The notes under the pieces are model-generated. The model ran no database searches, was not told the origin of the DNA, and saw nothing but the letters and a program-made list of their open reading frames with translations. This document shows, piece after piece, positions 22,801-36,156 of a stretch of DNA of 64,000 nucleotides. The position numbers were made by a program, and so were the translations under genes. This DNA is from Portulaca oleracea. Taxonomy: Eukaryota > Streptophyta > Magnoliopsida > Caryophyllales > Portulacaceae. How positions within the stretch are numbered: position 1 is the first letter of the stretch; every line of letters begins with the position of its first letter. The stretch is from the NCBI GenBank assembly GCA_029582165.1, contig CM055881.1, positions 29,630,094-29,694,093 of the forward strand, read 5' to 3'.

Positions 22801-23640
22801 ACTCGGCGGGTTTGTCTCGTTGGGTTGGTCGACGCCGGTGGTGGGAGTGTCGTCGATCGTCGGTACTCTGGTGGTCGACGGGTAGTTGTGGCGCGCGGTG
22901 GTGCTTGGGGTGGCTCGTCGTGATGGTGCAAAAAGGGTGGTTCGGGAAGGGCGGAAGTGGTGCAAGGTGGTGTAGCGATGGTGGAGCTCGGGGTGGCGGA
23001 ATGGTGGTTCGGTGGTCGGAAGGTGGTTGGGGCTCGGTGGTGCGTGGTCTTGCGTCGGGCGACAAAGGAAATGGGTGCGTCGGGCGTATGGCAGCAGCAG
23101 TAGTTGTTTGTAGTAAATAGGAGGAGGAGGAGGGAGGAGAGAGAAAGAGAAAGAAGGAGAGAGAAAGAGAGGTACGGGAGAGAGAAAGAGAGAGGGAGAG
23201 GGAGGGAATAGAATTTAGCCAAGTGTCAGGCTCCCATTGGTCAGTACAATTGTATGCATGGGTAGTGGGTGCAGCAAAAATTGGGAATATCGTTGGGAGA
23301 ACGGACAAAATCACAAAAATCAGATAAATTTTGATGAATGACATCACCCCCATGACATCATAATCCCATCTAGCAATTTCTAAATTAACATATATTACCT
23401 CATAAACCCTATAACAACAAAACTTAAGAAAGACAGATAAAAACTCTCTCAACTGATAAAAAGATTTTTCACCCGAAGTCCCAAAAATTCCTAACTGATA
23501 TTTTTAAGACTCTAAAAATTATTACGAAAACACTCGCGGTCCTAAAAGCTCCGTGTGAAGACAGATAAATAAAATAACGGAATAAAACGTTCGTTAGGAA
23601 ATTTAACGGCAACACAATAGCATTTTTTCGGGGTTTTACA
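19877..23640 (-). mobile_element. Gypsy LTR B2
   Basis: 3,764 bp with the same termini as B1. Right-hand neighbour is internal segment 2, whose PBS is 3 bp away at the B3 side. Nearly identical to B3 over the AT-rich centre (21120-22660 versus 25510-27060). Confidence 0.9.
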
Positions 23641-24289
23641 TCATTACCCCCTTAAAAGAAGTTTCGTCCTCGAAACTTAAACTCTTACTTAGCGATTCTT
23701 CAGACGGAACTCACGGTTACCTTAATCAAAAACTCGGGATTTTACATCATTACCTTCTTCAAAAGAGTTTCGTCCTCGAAACTCAACATGCCTTATGCAT
23801 TGTGTAGGTGTGGATACCTCAATCCAATCTCCTCCTCAGCTTCATAAATGGTTTCAATTGTGGCATGATTCTCCATCACAGTTTTACTAGAGGGACGATA
23901 TTTCTTTGAAGTTACTTTTCTTCATAATCTAGAATCCATAGCAGGTGCTCCTCATAGGTCGGGTCTTCTCTCTACCTCCGACTCCTCGTTGGGGTCTTCT
24001 TCTGGTTCCAAGCCCTCCTCGGGGCTATATTCCTTTTCCTCCTCAGGGTTTAGATCATCCAGAGAGGCTAGAGTCGGGTGCTCATAGCAATGGCAGCTGT
24101 ATGTCGTCCAACAAATGTCAAAAACGATCAAGCATGCACTTATAACACAAAAGATAACCAGGAAAGAGACACACATCCCATTCCCCCATCCTACACTCAT
24201 CACTCCGAACGTAGCATCCTAAGCTCTAACTAAAAACCTAATAGACCTTAGGAGCTACCAGGTCGTAACCCAGAGCTCTGATACCATTC
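23641..24289 (-). mobile_element. Subfamily B internal segment 2
   Basis: 649 bp; PBS at 24275-24286. The pol tail (minus strand, 23794-23866) reads HATIETIYEAEEEIGLRYPH, then a stop. This resembles the end of the chromodomain region of chromovirus integrases. Two LTR-edge-like tails follow. Best-preserved copy of the internal segment. Confidence 0.8.
23952..24203 (-). CDS. Leader ORF of B unit 2 (hydrophobic-acidic small protein)
   Basis: 83 codons. Residues 12-32 (CVSFLVIFCVISACLIVFDIC) are hydrophobic and could be a signal anchor or one membrane segment. Residues 50-80 are acidic (LNPEEEKEYSPEEGLEPEED). The frame is kept in units 2, 3 and 4 with few changes. The leader of subfamily A has a similar ORF with the shared words CYEH, EY-P-EGLE and EED. 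The start is the first ATG of a tandem ATGATG. It lies between PBS and the missing gag, so it could be a leader peptide, an upstream ORF controlling gag translation, or a fossil. I know of no named family. Confidence 0.5.
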   Translation of the reverse strand: MMSVGWGNGMCVSFLVIFCVISACLIVFDICWTTYSCHCYEHPTLASLDDLNPEEEKEYSPEEGLEPEEDPNEESEVERRPDL

Positions 24290-27200
24290 TGTAACGCCCC
24301 GGAAATTCAGATCTAAACTTAACGGTCAAAATCAAACGTTTACTAACATTAACAGCGGAAGACTCGTTTTTTTTTTCCCTTTAACTTGGGCGTTACTGCC
24401 GTACCTCCGAAGAGATACAAGGCAAGAACAGACACTAACAGAACAAACTAAGAACTTCAAGTTTTAACAAACGAAACAAACTTCGAATTCTAGAACAACA
24501 TCAACTCAACATTTACTAAACTTCAAGTCTAAACATAAACTAAACTTTATTCTCAAACGGCTAACTCCAACGTCCTCACTTCTATTGCCCGTCCCCATCA
24601 CATAATTGATCTTCACCTGAAAACAAAACATTCACAACATGAGGGGGGAAACCTCAATAATGTCTACCCCTAACCGTCAAAACAGTTCAAAGATCATTTC
24701 AAACCATTTTAGGGGAGGGGAACAAGTCAAACCTTTTTACAACTCATTTGAAACCCAACCCAAAATAACCAGAGATCAGAAATAACCAGAGTTCAGAAAT
24801 AACAAAACTTATAAACCCACAGTATCAACTTTCAACTCAGAAAAACACAATGTTCCAGAAAACCTTAACTGACATTTTCAAACTCAGAATCAGACATCGT
24901 AAATCGTAAATCGAAACGAAATCGAAATCGAAACAGAGTAATCAAATCGAAGCGAGTAAACTTTTCCTCGGAAAGCGGTCGAATTTTATTATGCGGGCGG
25001 GATTTGCCTATCCCGAATATCGAACTCGGAATCGAGCAGGATCTCGGATCCTCGAATCGAATGGATGGCGGTCGAGAATCGAGAATCGGATGTGCAAAAT
25101 CTCAGAAATAATATCGGGACTCCCCGATCTCTTGATAACTCCCCTGCAGGAACAGATCATGGTCTAAGGGTCGTTACCCGCAACCCGCTTATGGTTTCAC
25201 TTTGATTATTAGTATCTTATGAATTATCGGATGTCAGATTTCAAACAAAACCAACCGATTTCCAAAGCGTGAATAAAACTCAGAGTTTAAAAGACTGCCA
25301 CGTTTTACTCAACTCAGAAAAATAACTCACAGACATCCAAATCAGACAGTCTAACTTTACAGAAAATCCCCGTGCGGGATGCAAGCTTCATAAAACAGAT
25401 TAAAATCACAAAACAGATAAAAGAGCATCCCAAAGGATTAGGACATAGACATTACTGCACAACTTCTCTTTACTTCACACTTACACAGGAGCTACTATTT
25501 AGTCGTCTACTCGGACCTATAATTCGAATAATATTTCTAAAATTACAACTCTACGATATAATAGTTACGCATAAATCCTACCATACCCCAACCTTAGCCT
25601 TTTTCTTATAAGTTAGTTAACCATATGACAAGTGTAACTAACACATGAACATTACAACACACATTTTCCAAAGGTAAAATAATAAAATCGAAACAACACA
25701 TTTAAAACCATAACCCGATACTAGTACTTTAATAATAAAATTGCGTAGGATACCACATAATACTAATCAACATGAATACTTGTATTACCACATAATCAAC
25801 ATGAAAACTTTATAAAACTTTAATACCAAAGTATGTGAAACTTAGTACTAAAATATATGAAACCGATACCAATAATGTGAAACTTTTAATACCATTAATA
25901 TGAAACTTTGGAAACTTTATAAAAATCAAAATAATACGAAACTTAATAATAGTAATAATAATAATTTCACGAAATATTATAATAATAATAACAACAACAC
26001 GAACCTTATAATAATAATAGTAGCGCGAAACTTTATAATAATGGTAACAAAAACTAATAACATTAACTTTATGATAATAACATGAAACCAATCGTATGGA
26101 ACCATATAATACTAATAACATGAAACTTAGTAATTTCGTATTTAGTAAAATAGTATTAGGGTTTAACTATAAAACCTCATAATATAAAATTCAAACTCTA
26201 CCAAGGCCTAACAAAATATTTTTAACTTAACATTAACGCAATAATAATAATAACTTTAAACATGACTTGTAATATAATAATACTTGTAATAACACACTTT
26301 CGAAATACCCTTGTAAATAATAAAATGAACCCACTTTAAGAAGATATTATTACTAGTAATATTGTAACAACATTAACTTAATATTATGAAAACATAGGAT
26401 ATAAAATAAACTAAACTTTGTAATAATCACAACATATAATATAACAATATATTTGATAAACTTGACATTAACATACTAATATATAAAAAGGTAGTAATAC
26501 TTTGTAAAACTAACTTTCAAAGTAACAAGGACTTAATAATATAACAACTACAAGAATAATATAATGAACCTAATTTTATAATAGTTCCAACATAAGATAT
26601 TAGCTTTTATATAATATGCAATCAAGACATAGTATTACCACATTTAGATAGTAAAATCATGTATAATATGCAATCAAGACATAGTATTACCACATTAGGT
26701 AATAATTTTTACTAAATAATATGGAAAATATTAATAACTTAATATTATTGTCAAAATAAATAATATACTTGATATATAAACATACAAAATAACAAGATAT
26801 TTACTAATACTTAACTTAACATTATTACACTAATATTCATGAAATCATAACATGGATATTAACATCAAAATTCCACATAACATATAAACTATGTATATTA
26901 ACTTATAATCCTACACTAAACACACCCTAATAACCACTTATTAAACTAACATGTATTTAGTCAATATTAACAGTAAATATACAAGTTTATTTACTCTAAA
27001 ACACATTAGTAAACTTAATACATGATTAACTAACCCTTAACACATAATACCCATATTAATTTATAGAGAGAGAAAGAGAGAGAGGGCACAAACAATGGGT
27101 CCAAGCTAGAAGAGGTGGGGGCCGGGGTGGTGCTCGGGCAGGTGATCGGTCAAGGCGGCGGAGTTCCTGTGTCGTGGTCGAGGGCGTGATGTAGCTTCTA

Positions 27201-28043
27201 ACTCGGCCGGTTTGTCTCGTTGGAGTTGGTCGACGCCGGTGGTGGGAGGTGTCGTCGATCGTCGGTACTCTGGTGGTCGACGGGTAGTTGTGGTGGCAGG
27301 TGGTGCTTGGGGTGGCTCGTCGTGATGGTGCAAAAAGGGTGGTTCGGGGAAGGACGGAAGTGGTGCAAGGTGGTGTAGCGATGGTCGGAGCTCGGGGTGG
27401 CGGAATGGTGGTTCGGTGGTCGGAAGGTGGTTGGGGCTCGGTGGTGCGTGGTCTTGCGTCGGGCAGCAGCAAAGGGGGGCTGGGGTCGTCGGGCGTATGG
27501 CAGCAGCAGTAGTTGTTTGTAGTAAATAGGAGGAGGGAGGAGAGAGAAAGAGAAAGAAGGAGAGAGAAAGAGAGGTACGGGAGAGAGAAAGAGAGAGGGA
27601 GAGGGAGGGAATAGAATTTAGCCAAGTGTCAGGCTCCCATTGGTCAGTACAATTGTATGCATGGGTAGTGGGTGCAGCAAAAATTGGGAATATCGTTGGG
27701 AGAACGGACAAAATCACAAAAATCAGATAAATTTTGATGAATGACATCACCCCCATGACATCATAATCCCATCTAGCAATTTCTAAATAAACATATATTA
27801 CCTCATAAACCCTATAACAACAAAACTTAAGAAAGACAGATAAAAACTCTCTCAGTGATAAAAAGATTTTTCACCCGAAGTCCCAAAAATTCCTAACTGA
27901 TATTTTTAAGACTCTAAAAATTATTACGAAAACACTCGCGGTCCTAAAAGCTCCGTGTGAAGACAGATAAATAAAATAACGGAATAAAACGTTCGTTAGG
28001 AAATTTAACGGCAACACAATAGCATTTTTTTCGGGGTTTTACA
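24290..28043 (-). mobile_element. Gypsy LTR B3
   Basis: 3,754 bp, complete termini. The segment 24890-25090 shows many CG where B1 and B4 read CAG (GAAATCG for GAAATCAG), which points to systematic change or consensus error. Confidence 0.9.
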
Positions 28044-28691
28044 TCATTACCCCCTTAAAAGAAGTTTCGTCCTCGAAACTTAAACTCTTACTTAGCGATT
28101 CTTCAGACGGAACTCACGGTTACCTTAATCAAAAACTCGGGATTTTACATCATTACCTTCTTCAAAAGAGTTTCGTCCTCGAAACTCAACATGCCTTATG
28201 CATTGTGTAGGTGTGGATACCTCAATCCAATCTCCTCCTCAGCTTCATAAATGGTTTCAATTGTGGCATGATTCTCCATCACAGTTTTACTAGAGGGACG
28301 ATATTTCTTTGAAGTTACTTTTCTTCATAATCTAGAATCCATAGCAGGTGCTCCTCATAGGTCGGGTCTTCTCTCTACCTCCGACTCCTCGTCGGGGTCT
28401 TCTTCTGGTTCCAAGCCCTCCTCGGGGCTATATTCCTTTTCCTCCTCAGGGTTTAGATCATCCAGAGAGGCTAGAGTCGGGTGCTCATAGCAATGGCAGC
28501 TGTATGTCGTCCAACAAATGTCAAAAACGATCAAGCATGCACTTATAACACAAAAGATAACCGGAAAGAGACACACATCCCATTCCCCCATCCTACACTC
28601 ATCACTCCGAACGTAGCATCCTAAGCTCTAACTAAAAACCTAATAGACCTTAGGAGCTACCAGGTCGTAACCCAGAGCTCTGATACCATTC
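28044..28691 (-). mobile_element. Subfamily B internal segment 3
   Basis: 648 bp; PBS at 28677-28688, leader ORF and pol tail as in segment 2. Almost identical to segments 2 and 4. Confidence 0.8.
28355..28591 (-). CDS. Leader ORF of B unit 3
   Basis: 78 codons. A CAG-to-CG change near 28562 and the use of a later ATG (MGEWDVCLFPVIFCVISACL) alter the first residues. From IFCVISACLIVFDICW onward it is the same as unit 2. Conserved hydrophobic then acidic layout; function unknown. Confidence 0.45.
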   Translation of the reverse strand: MGEWDVCLFPVIFCVISACLIVFDICWTTYSCHCYEHPTLASLDDLNPEEEKEYSPEEGLEPEEDPDEESEVERRPDL

Positions 28692-31600
28692 TGTAACGCC
28701 CCGGAAATTCAGATCTAAACTTAACGGTCAAAATCAAACGTTTACTAACATTAACAGCGGAAGACTCGTTTTTTTTTTCCCTTTAACTTGGGCGTTACTG
28801 CCGTACCTCCGAAGAGATACAAGGCAAGAACAGACACTAACAGAACAAACTAAGAACTTCAAGTTTTAACAAACGAAACAAACTTCGAATTCTAGAACAA
28901 CATCAACTCAACATTTACTAAACTTCAAGTCTAAACATAAACTAAACTTTATTCTCAAACGGCTAACTCCAACGTCCTCACTTCTATTGCCCGTCCCCAT
29001 CACATAATTGATCTTCACCTGAAAACAAAACATTCACAACATGAGGGGGGAAACCTCAATAATGTCTACCCCAATCAAGCAGTCAAAGAGATCATTTCAA
29101 ACCATTTTAGGAGGAACAAGTCAAACCTTTTTACAACTCATTTGAAACCCAACCCAAAATAACCAGAGATCAGAAATAACCAGAGTTCAGAAATAACAAA
29201 ACTTATAAACCCACAGTATCAACTTTCAACTCAGAAAAACACAATGTTCCAGAAAACCTTAACTGACATTTTCAAACTCAGAATCAGACATCAGAAATCA
29301 GAAATCAGAAACCAGAAATCAGAAATCGAAGCAGTAATCGTAAATCGAAGCAGTAAACTTTTCCTCGGAAAGCGGTCGAATTTTATTATGCGGTGGATTT
29401 GCCTATCCCGAATATCGAACTCGAATCGAGCGGGATCTCAGATCCTCAGAATCAGAATGGATGGCCAGTCCCAGAAACAGAATCAGATGTGTGCACAATC
29501 TCAGAAATAATATCGGGACTCCCCGATCTCTTGATAACTCCCCTGCACGAACAGATCATGGTCTAAGGGTCGTTACCCGCAACCCGCTTATGGTTTCACT
29601 TTGATTATTAGTATCTTATGAATTATCAGATGTCAGATTTCAAACAAAACCCAACCCAGTTTCCAAAACTGACAGAATAAAACTCAGAGTTTAAAAGACT
29701 GCCACGTTTTACTCAACTCAGAAAAATAACTCACAGACATCCAAATCAGACAGTCTAACTTTACAGAAAATCAACCAGCGTGATGAAATCTTCATAAATC
29801 AGATTAAAATAACAAAACAGATAAAAGAGCATCCCAAAGGTGATTAGGACATAGACATTACCTGCACAACTTCTCTTTACTTCACACTTACACACGGAGC
29901 TACTATTTCGTCTCGCTCGGACCTAGAATTCGAATAATATTTCTAAAATTACAACTCTACGATATAATAGTTACGCATAAATCCTACCATACCCCAACCT
30001 TAGCCTTTTTCTTATAAGTTAGTTAACCATATGACAAGTGTAACTAACACATGAACATTACAACACACATTTTCCAAAGGTAAAATAATAAAATCGAAAC
30101 AACACATTTAAAACCATAACCCGATACTAGTACTTTAATAATAAAATTGCGTAGGATACCACATAATACTAATCAACATGAATACTTGTATTACCACATA
30201 ATCAACATGAAAACTTTATAAAACTTTAATACCAAAGTATGTGAAACTTAGTACTAAAATATATGAAACTTCGATACCAATAATGTGAAACTTTTAATAC
30301 CATTAATATGAAACTTTGGAAACTTTATAAAAATCAAAATAATACGAAACTTAATAATAGTAATAATAATAATTTCACGAAATATTATAATAATAATAAC
30401 AACAACACGAACCTTATAATAATAATAGTAGCGCGAAACTTTATAATAATGGTAACAAAAACTAATAACATTAACTTTATGATAATAACATGAAACCAAT
30501 CGTATGGAACCATATAATACTAATAACATGAAACTTAGTAATTTCGTATTTAGTAAAATAGTATTAGGGTTTAACTATAAAACCTCATAATATAAAATTC
30601 AAACTCTACCAAGGCCTAACAAAATATTTTTAACTTAACATTAACGCATAATAATAATAATAACTTTAAACATGACTTGTAATATAATAATACTTGTAAT
30701 AACACACTTTCGAAATACCCTTGTAAATAATAAAATGAACCCACTTTAAGAAGATATTATTACTAGTAATATTGTAACAACATTAACTTAATATTATGAA
30801 AACATAGGATATAAAATAAACTAAACTTTGTAATAATCACAACATATAATATAACAATATATTTGATAAACTTGACATTAACATACTAATATATAAAAAG
30901 GTAGTAATACTTTGTAAAACTAACTTTCAAAGTAACAAGGACTTAATAATATAACAACTACAAGAATAATATAATGAACCTAATTTTATAATAGTTCCAA
31001 CATAAGATATTAGCTTTTATATAATATGCAATCAAGACATAGTATTACCACATTTAGATAGTAAAATCATGTATAATATGCAATCAAGACATAGTATTAC
31101 CACATTAGGTAATAATTTTTACTAAATAATATGGAAAATATTAATAACTTAATATTATTGTCAAAATAAATAATATACTTGATATATAAACATACAAAAT
31201 AACAAGATATTTACTAATACTTAACTTAACATTATTACACTAATATTCATGAAATCATAACATGGATATTAACATCAAAATTCCACATAACATATAAACT
31301 ATGTATATTAACTTATAATCCTACACTAAACACACCCTAATAACCACTTATTAAACTAACATGTATTTAGTCAATATTAACGATAAATATACAAGTTTAT
31401 TTACTCTAAAACACATTAGTAAACTTAATACATGATTAACTAACCCTTAACACATAATACCCATATTAATTTATAGAGAGAGAAAGAGAGAGGGCACAAA
31501 CAATGGGTCCAAGCTAGAAGAGGGGGCGGGGTGGTGCTCGGGGTCGGCAGTGGGTGATCGGCGGTCAGCGGCGGGTTCCACTGTGTCGTGGTCGAGGCGG

Positions 31601-32433
31601 CGATAGTAGCTTCTAACTCCGGCGGGTTTGTCTCGTTGGAGTTGGTCGACAGCCGGTGGCTGAGAGTGTCGTCGATCGTCGGTACTCTGGTGGTCGACGG
31701 GTAGTTGTGGCGGCGTGGTGCTTGGGGTGGCTCGTCGTGATGGTGCAAAGGGTGGTTCGGGAAGGACGGAAGTGGTGCAAGGTGGTGTAGCGATGGTCGG
31801 AGCTCGGGGTGGCGGAATGGTGGTTCGGTGGTCGAAGGAGGTGGTTGGGGCTCGGTGGTGCGTGGTCTTGCGTCGAGCGGCAAAGGTGGGAGTCGTCGGG
31901 CGTATGGCAGCAGTGATGGTTGTTTGTAGTAAATAGGAGGAGGAGGAGGAGGAGAGAAAGAGAAAGGAGAGAGAGAAGAGAGTGCAGGAGAGAGAGAGAG
32001 GAGAGGGAGGGAATAGAATTTAGCCAAGTGTCAGCTCCCATTGGTCGATACAATTGTATGCATGGGTAGTGGGTGCAGCAAAATTGGGAATATCGTTGGG
32101 AGAACGGACAAAATCACAAAAATCGGATAAATTTTGATGAATGACATCACCCCATGACATCATAATCCCATCTAGCAATTTCTAAATAAACATATATTAC
32201 CTCATAAACCCTATAACAACAAAACTTAAGAAAGAGATAAAAACTCTCTCAGTGATAAAAGATTTTTCACCCAAGTCCCAAAATTCCTAAGCGATATTTT
32301 AAGACTCTAAAAATTATTACGAAAACACTCGCGGTCCTAAAAGCTCCGTGTGAAGACGGATAAATAAAATAACGGAATAAAGCGTTCGTTAGGAAATTTA
32401 ACGGCAACACAATAGCATTTTTCGGGTTTTACA
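28692..32433 (-). mobile_element. Gypsy LTR B4
   Basis: 3,742 bp, complete termini (right end CGGGTTTTACA with one G fewer). Contains the GC-rich block (31490-31900) and AT-rich centre shared with the other copies. Confidence 0.9.
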
Positions 32434-33078
32434 TCATTACCCCCTTAAAGAAGTTTCGTCCTCGAAACTTAAACTCTTACTTAGCGATTCTTGACGGAAC
32501 TCACGGTTACCTTAATCAAAACTCGGGATTTTACATCATTACCTTCTTCAAAAGAGTTTCGTCCTCGAAACTCAACATGCCTTATGCATTGTGTAGGTGT
32601 GGATACCTCAATCCAATCTCCTCCTCAGCTTCATAAATGGTTTCAATTGTGGCATGATTCTCCATCACAGTTTTACTAGAGGGACGATATTTCTTTGAAG
32701 TTACTTTTCTTCATAATCTAGAATCCATAGCAGGTGCTCCTCATAGGTCGGGTCTTCTCTCTACCTCCGACTCCTCGTCGGGGTCTTCTTCTGGTTCCAA
32801 GCCCTCCTCGGGGCTATATTCCTTTTCCTCCTCAGGGTTTAGATCATCCAGAGAGGCTAGAGTCGGGTGCTCATAGCAATGGCAGCTGTATGTCGTCCAA
32901 CAAATGTCAAAAACGATCAAGCATGCACTTATAACACAAAAGATAACCAGGAAAGAGACACACATCCCATTCCCCCATCCTACACTCATCACTCCGAACG
33001 TAGCATCCTAAGCTCTAACTAAAAACCTAATAGACCTTAGGAGCTACCAGGTCGTAACCCAGAGCTCTGATACCATTC
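32434..33078 (-). mobile_element. Subfamily B internal segment 4
   Basis: 645 bp; PBS at 33064-33075, leader ORF, pol tail. Differs from segment 2 by small deletions near 32450-32525. Confidence 0.8.
32741..32992 (-). CDS. Leader ORF of B unit 4
   Basis: 83 codons, identical in layout to unit 2 with a single residue difference visible (EEDPDEES instead of EEDPNEES). Same hydrophobic N-terminal and acidic C-terminal halves. Supports a recently amplified unit, or selection, or both. Confidence 0.5.
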   Translation of the reverse strand: MMSVGWGNGMCVSFLVIFCVISACLIVFDICWTTYSCHCYEHPTLASLDDLNPEEEKEYSPEEGLEPEEDPDEESEVERRPDL

Positions 33079-36000
33079 TGTAACGCCCCGGAAATTCAGA
33101 TCTAAACTTAACGGTCAAAATCAAACGTTTACTAACATTAACAGCGGAAGACTCGTTTTTTTTTTTCCCTTTAACTTGGGCGTTACTGCCGTACCTCCGA
33201 AGAGATACAAGGCAAAGCAGACACTATGAGAACAAACTAAGAACTTCAAGTTTTAACAAACGAAACAAACTTCGAATTCTAGAACAACATCAACTCAACA
33301 TTTACTAAACTTCAAGTCTAAACATAAACTAAACTTTATTCTCAAACGGCTAACTCCAACGTCCTCACTTCTATTGCTCGTCCCCATCACATAATTGATC
33401 TTCACCTGAAAACAAAACATTCACAACATGAGGGGGGAAACCTCAATAATGTCTACCCCTAACCGTCAAAACAGTTCAAAGATCATTTCAAACCATTTTA
33501 GGGGAGGGGAACAAGTCAAACCTTTTTACAACTCATTTGAAACCCAACCCAGAATAACGGAGATCGAAATAACGAGTTGAAATAACAAAACTTATAAACC
33601 CACAGTATCAACTTTCAACTCAGAAAAACACAATGTTCCAGAAAACCTTAACTGACATTTTCAAACTCGAATCGGACATCGAAATCGTAAATCGAAACAG
33701 AAATCGTAAATCGAACAGAGTAAATCGAAGCGAGTAAACTTTTCCTCAGAAAACAGATCAGAATTTTATTATGCGGGCGGGATTTGCCTATCCCGAATAT
33801 CGAACTCGAATCGAGCAGGATCTCGGATCCTCGAATCGAGAATGGATGGCGGTCGGTCGAGAATCAGATGTGTGCACAATCTCAGAAATAATATCGGGAC
33901 TCCCCGATCTCTTGATAACTCCCCTGCACGAACAGATCATGGTCTAAGGGTCGTTACCCGCAACCCGCTTATGGTTTCACTTTGATTATTAGTATCTTAT
34001 GAATTATCAGATGTCAGATTTCAAACAAAACCCAACCATTTCCAAAGCGTGAATAAAACTCGAGTTTAAAAAGCGCCACGTTTTACTCAACTCAGAAAAA
34101 TAACTCACAGACATCCAAATCAGACAGTCTAACTTTACAGAAAATCCCCGTGCGGGATGCAAGCTTCATAAAACAGATTAAAATCACAAAACAGATAAAA
34201 GAGCATCCCAAAGGGGATTAGGACATAGACATTACCTGCACAACTTCTCTTTACTTCACACTTACACACGGGAGCTACTATTTCGTCGTCTCGCTCGGAC
34301 CTAGAATTCGAATAATATTTCTAAAATTACAACTCTACGATATAATAGTTACGCATAAATCCTACCATACCCCAACCTTAGCCTTTTTCTTATAAGTTAG
34401 TTAACCATATGACAAGTGTAACTAACACATGAACATTACAACACACATTTTCCAAAGGTAAAATAATAAAATCGAAACAACACATTTAAAACCATAACCC
34501 GATACTAGTACTTTAATAATAAAATTGCGTAGGATACCACATAATACTAATCAACATGAATACTTGTATTACCACATAATCAACATGAAAACTTTATAAA
34601 ACTTTAATACCAAAGTATGTGAAACTTAGTACTAAAATATATGAAACTTCGATACCAATAATGTGAAACTTTTAATACCATTAATATGAAACTTTCGGAA
34701 ACTTTATAAAAATCAAAATAATACGAAACTTAATAATAGTAATAATAATAATTTCACGAAATATTATAATAATAATAACAACAACACGAACCTTATAATA
34801 ATAATAGTAGCGCGAAACTTTATAATAATGGTAACAAAAACTAATAACATTAACTTTATGATAATAACATGAAACCAATCGTATGGAACCATATAATACT
34901 AATAACATGAAACTTAGTAATTTCGTATTTAGTAAAATAGTATTAGGGTTTAACTATAAAACCTCATAATATAAAATTCAAACTCTACCAAGGCCTAACA
35001 AAATATTTTTAACTTAACATTAACGCAATAATAATAATAACTTTAAACATGACTTGTAATATAATAATACTTGTAATAACACACTTTCGAAATACCCTTG
35101 TAAATAATAAAATGAACCCACTTTAAGAAGATATTATTACTAGTAATATTGTAACAACATTAACTTAATATTATGAAAACATAGGATATAAAATAAACTA
35201 AACTTTGTAATAATCACAACATATAATATAACAATATATTTGATAAACTTGACATTAACATACTAATATATAAAAAGGTAGTAATACTTTGTAAAACTAA
35301 CTTTCAAAGTAACAAGGACTTAATAATATAACAACTACAAGAATAATATAATGAACCTAATTTTATAATAGTTCCAACATAAGATATTAGCTTTTATATA
35401 ATATGCAATCAAGACATAGTATTACCACATTTAGATAGTAAAATCATGTATAATATGCAATCAAGACATAGTATTACCACATTAGGTAATAATTTTTACT
35501 AAATAATATGGAAAATATTAATAACTTAATATTATTGTCAAAATAAATAATATACTTGATATATAAACATACAAAATAACAAGATATTTACTAATACTTA
35601 ACTTAACATTATTACACTAATATTCATGAAATCATAACATGGATATTAACATCAAAATTCCACATAACATATAAACTATGTATATTAACTTATAATCCTA
35701 CACTAAACACACCCTAATAACCACTTATTAAACTAACATGTATTTAGTCAATATTAAGTAAATATACAAGTTTATTTACTCTAAAACACATTAGTAAACT
35801 TAATACATGATTAACTAACCCTTAACACATAATACCCATATTAATTTATAGAGAGAGAAGAGAGAGGCACAAACAATGGGTCCAAGCTAGAAGAGGTGGG
35901 GCGGGTGGTGCTCGGGTCGGCGGTAGGTGATCGGCGGTCAAGGCGGCGAGTTCCACGTGTCGTGGTCGAGGCGCATGGTAGCTTCTAACTCCGGCCCGGG

Positions 36001-36156
36001 TTTGTCTCGTTGGAGTTGGTCGACGCCGGTGGCTGGGGAGGTGTCGTCGATCGTCGGTACTCCTGGTGGTCGACGGGTAGTTGTGAGGCGGCGGCAGGTG
36101 GTGCTTGGGGTGGCTCGTCGTGATGGTGCAAAAAGGGTGGTTCGGGGAAGGACGCT
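33079..36156 (-). mobile_element. Gypsy LTR B5, truncated
   Basis: Starts TGTAACGCCCC at 33079 and follows the B LTR to GGTTCGGGGAAGGAC, then switches at about 36156 to gag sequence. About 650 bp of LTR (the U3/promoter side in element orientation) are missing. The deletion also removed the middle of the subfamily A gag. Confidence 0.85.

Larger units (their letters stand above)
15516..36156 (-). repeat. Tandem LTR-internal array, gypsy subfamily B (5 LTRs, 4 internal segments)
   Basis: LTR starts at 15516, 19877, 24290, 28692 and 33079, giving periods of 4361, 4413, 4402 and 4387 bp. Each period is one LTR (3.72-3.76 kb) plus one 642-649 bp internal segment in the same orientation. Adjacent units share LTRs, the product expected from unequal recombination between LTRs of one element. 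The right end is truncated at 36156. The left flank is CGGCA; no matching TSD can be found on the right because of the truncation. Confidence 0.9.
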
